The translations under genes were made by a program, and so were the position numbers. A DNA stretch of 64,000 nucleotides from CAIWAH01 sp964602595 (GTDB taxonomy: Bacteria > Verrucomicrobiota > Verrucomicrobiia > Limisphaerales > UBA9464): contig CAZRRO010000019.1 of the NCBI GenBank assembly GCA_964602595.1, positions 62,001-126,000 on the forward strand, read 5' to 3'. The notes under the pieces were generated by a model. That model was not told the origin of the DNA and ran no database searches. It saw only the letters and a list, made by a program, of their open reading frames with translations. This document shows, one piece after another, positions 62,355-64,000 of this stretch; positions within the stretch are counted from its first letter, which is position 1; the number at the start of each line of letters is the position of its first letter.

Positions 62355-63002
62355 GTTGTGCCCACCGGCGGCGGCGACTTCGAGGGCACGTTTCACGGAC
62401 TCCTGGCCCTTCACGTCGGCCATGTCCACGTCGTCGGGCGGCGGCTGGTTAAAGAGCGCGGTGGTGTCCACCTTCAGCGGCGCAATCTGCACCTCGCCTT
62501 CGAGGAACAGGGCGGCTTCGCGGAGGTTCAGGACCGGAATGACGTCCAACCCGTCCACGACCGCGGCCTCGGCGGCGTTGTCGCGGGGAACCAAAATGCC
62601 GCGGCGGCCTTCGGCCTTGGCGCGGATCGCAATGGGCAGGGCGCCCTTCACGGTGCGCACGGCGCCGGTCAGCGCGAGTTCACCCACGATGGCGTAGTCG
62701 CCGAGCGTCCGCGGTTCGATCTGCTCGGTGGCGGCCAGCGTGCCCAAGGCGATGGGTAGGTCGAAGCTGGGGCCCTCCTTCCGCACGTCGGCGGGGGCCA
62801 GGTTGATGGTCACGCGGCCCATCGGCAACCGGAACCCGGAGTTGGTCAGCGCCGTCATCACGCGGTCGCGCGACTCCTTCACGGCCGCATCCGGCAGGCC
62901 CACGATGACGATGTTCGTCTGGCCGAAGTTGGAGTCCACCTCCACCTCGATGGGGAAGGCTTCAATGCCCTGGACGGCGGCGGAGTTGACTTGGGCGAGC
63001 AC
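62350..63002 (-). pseudogene. comM: comM (yifB) 5' half, split by the integrated element
   Basis: N-terminal Lon-like (ChlI) domain of ComM: VLAQVNSAAVQGIEAFPIEV, IVIVGLPDAAVKESRDRV and VDMADVKGQESVKRALEVAA, stopping at AAGGHNLL where the element begins. The GTG at 63002 gives the usual ComM N-terminus; an ATG at 63071 would add 23 residues. The frame runs 17 codons into the element before a stop at 62295. It lacks the ATPase domain. Confidence 0.93.
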
Positions 63003-63152
63003 AGGCCAAGCGTGCGAACCGGTCCGGGTTCGGGTCAAGCCGCGGCTCCGGCTGATCCCGCGGCTGGACAAGAAATACGTATCTATACGTATTCCCCCGG
63101 GTCGAGCGGTGGCCGTTCAATTCCGTGCGCCTTCAAAGGAGGGCGACCACAC

Positions 63153-64000
63153 ATGAATCTGAATCCCGTCCTGGCCTGCCGCGCCCTGGCAACTATGGGC
63201 TTAGCCAGCCTGCTGCTCCCTGGAATTGCGCCCGCAGTGAACGCCGCGTTGCCCGCGGCGCGGGACACGTCGTTCACGACGCTGCCCACCGACGGGCTAC
63301 CGAACGCGGCGCTGGTCCTGCCTGACGGCAAGATACTGATTGGCGGAAACTTCACGACGGTCGGTGGGGTTTCCCGGCCGGGATTGGCCCGGCTCAATGC
63401 GGACGGCACGCTGGACGCGTCCTTTGCGCCGCCGATCAGCCCGACGAGCGCCTTCGGCAAGCCCGTGGTCACTGGGTTGGCCCGGCTGGCGGACGGTCGG
63501 ATCATCGCGGCGGGGCAACCTTCGTTCGTGACGACCGGGGCGGTGGCCCGAACGAACATCATCCGGTTCCATGCCGACGGAGCGGTGGACCCGACGTTCA
63601 ACGCCGGCGACGTGAGCCTGTTGAGCGGATTTGCCGTCCAAGCCGACGGCAAGGTGCTCTACACCACCTTCCTGCCCGCCGCGGGTGTCTTTGGCCCAGC
63701 CCGTCTCAACGCCGATGGCTCGCCGGATTCCACGTTTCACTTCACCGGTGGCATCAACCCGGGATTGCAGGGGGTCCAACTCCAGGCTCAGGCAGACGGA
63801 CATACGCTCGTCCTCCAAGGAGACAACAATCCGAATTCGGGCGGCCTCCAGAATCTGGTGTGGCTTAAGGCGGACGGTTCGCAGGACACGGCCTTCAAGT
63901 TCCCCTTCCAGCTGCAGGATGAAAGCCGGTTTGCGGTCGCGTCCGACGGCCGCCTGATGGTGGCCGGTTACGCTGCGCCGCCAGGAGATTTCACGGCCCA
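63153..64000 (+). CDS. Secreted delta-60 repeat protein, C-terminus beyond window
   Basis: At least 282 residues from the ATG at 63153, with AAAGGAGGG 9 bases upstream. A signal peptide (GLASLLLPGIAPAVNA) is followed by delta-60-type repeats (ALVLPDGKILIGGNFTTVGG, LARLNADGTLDASFAPP, then similar units), which are frequent in large verrucomicrobial surface proteins. It is host backbone, divergent from comM. Confidence 0.85.
   Translation, partial: MNLNPVLACRALATMGLASLLLPGIAPAVNAALPAARDTSFTTLPTDGLPNAALVLPDGKILIGGNFTTVGGVSRPGLARLNADGTLDASFAPPISPTSAFGKPVVTGLARLADGRIIAAGQPSFVTTGAVARTNIIRFHADGAVDPTFNAGDVSLLSGFAVQADGKVLYTTFLPAAGVFGPARLNADGSPDSTFHFTGGINPGLQGVQLQAQADGHTLVLQGDNNPNSGGLQNLVWLKADGSQDTAFKFPFQLQDESRFAVASDGRLMVAGYAAPPGDFTA

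Noticed and set aside
1..64000. tRNA or rRNA genes
   Set aside because: No cloverleaf or rRNA-like sequence noticed; the integration site is comM, not a tRNA.

Overview
The window is a high-GC bacterial chromosome segment, most likely from a Verrucomicrobiota bacterium (Limisphaerales/Pedosphaera-like). The evidence is a C-terminal 'ESSxDLxxW' type domain on large secreted proteins, LVIVD and delta-60 beta-propeller proteins, DUF2809 and YcxB-like proteins, and a lysine/alanine-rich winged-helix protein. The host backbone appears only at the edges: argS (1-1583, minus) and comM (yifB, minus) on the left, and the other half of comM (62350-63002, minus) plus a delta-60 repeat protein (63153 to the end) on the right.

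Everything between 2567 and 62349 is one integrated element of about 59.8 kb that splits comM just before its Walker A motif. A large serine recombinase starts about 40 bp inside the left end and is followed by an excisionase-like helix-turn-helix protein. The two comM halves rejoin in frame at a dinucleotide (AG on the plus strand). Joining the element ends on paper gives a near-symmetric attP with inverted arms (GGTGAAAGTGTTG / CCACACTATCACC). The element is therefore a site-specific mobile element in comM, and it removes the host's ComM transformation helicase.

Layout inside the element. (1) 2.6-12.7 kb: integration and replication-like genes, namely serine integrase, Xis-like protein, DUF3987-type ATPase, unknown proteins, an XRE regulator with a dyad inside an apparently leaderless promoter, a Toprim primase, and an SF3/D5-like helicase. 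These are followed by a 1.7 kb gene-poor stretch with G-quadruplex-type runs. (2) 14.4-29.4 kb: cargo, including an M4 metalloprotease, small membrane proteins, an LVIVD/Ig surface protein, a SLOG-family protein, a secreted endonuclease I, and many unknowns. (3) 31.5-36.25 kb: an integron cassette array without integrase (CALIN), with seven minus-strand cassette genes separated by attC-like sites, one of them split by an IS5-family element. A further plus-strand cassette sits at 23.1-23.6 kb. (4) 36.5-39.2 kb: RecD2-like helicase behind two tandem XRE genes. (5) 41.3-51.5 kb: a long co-directional block with a PD-(D/E)XK nuclease, a WGR-DNA ligase fusion, a sliding-clamp homologue with a coiled-coil tail, a DUF3150-like protein, and a DUF1257/DUF2997/SWIM/Ycf46-like AAA+ module. 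(6) 51.6-61.7 kb: a defence-like end with an Mrr-type nuclease, a 1655-residue type ISP restriction-modification enzyme, and an XRE-ImmA/MazF pair.

The best candidate for an undescribed system is block 5. It encodes its own processivity clamp, ligase, nuclease and AAA+ ATPase in tightly coupled genes. I infer a replication, repair or anti-defence machine of the element; the sequence alone does not decide which.
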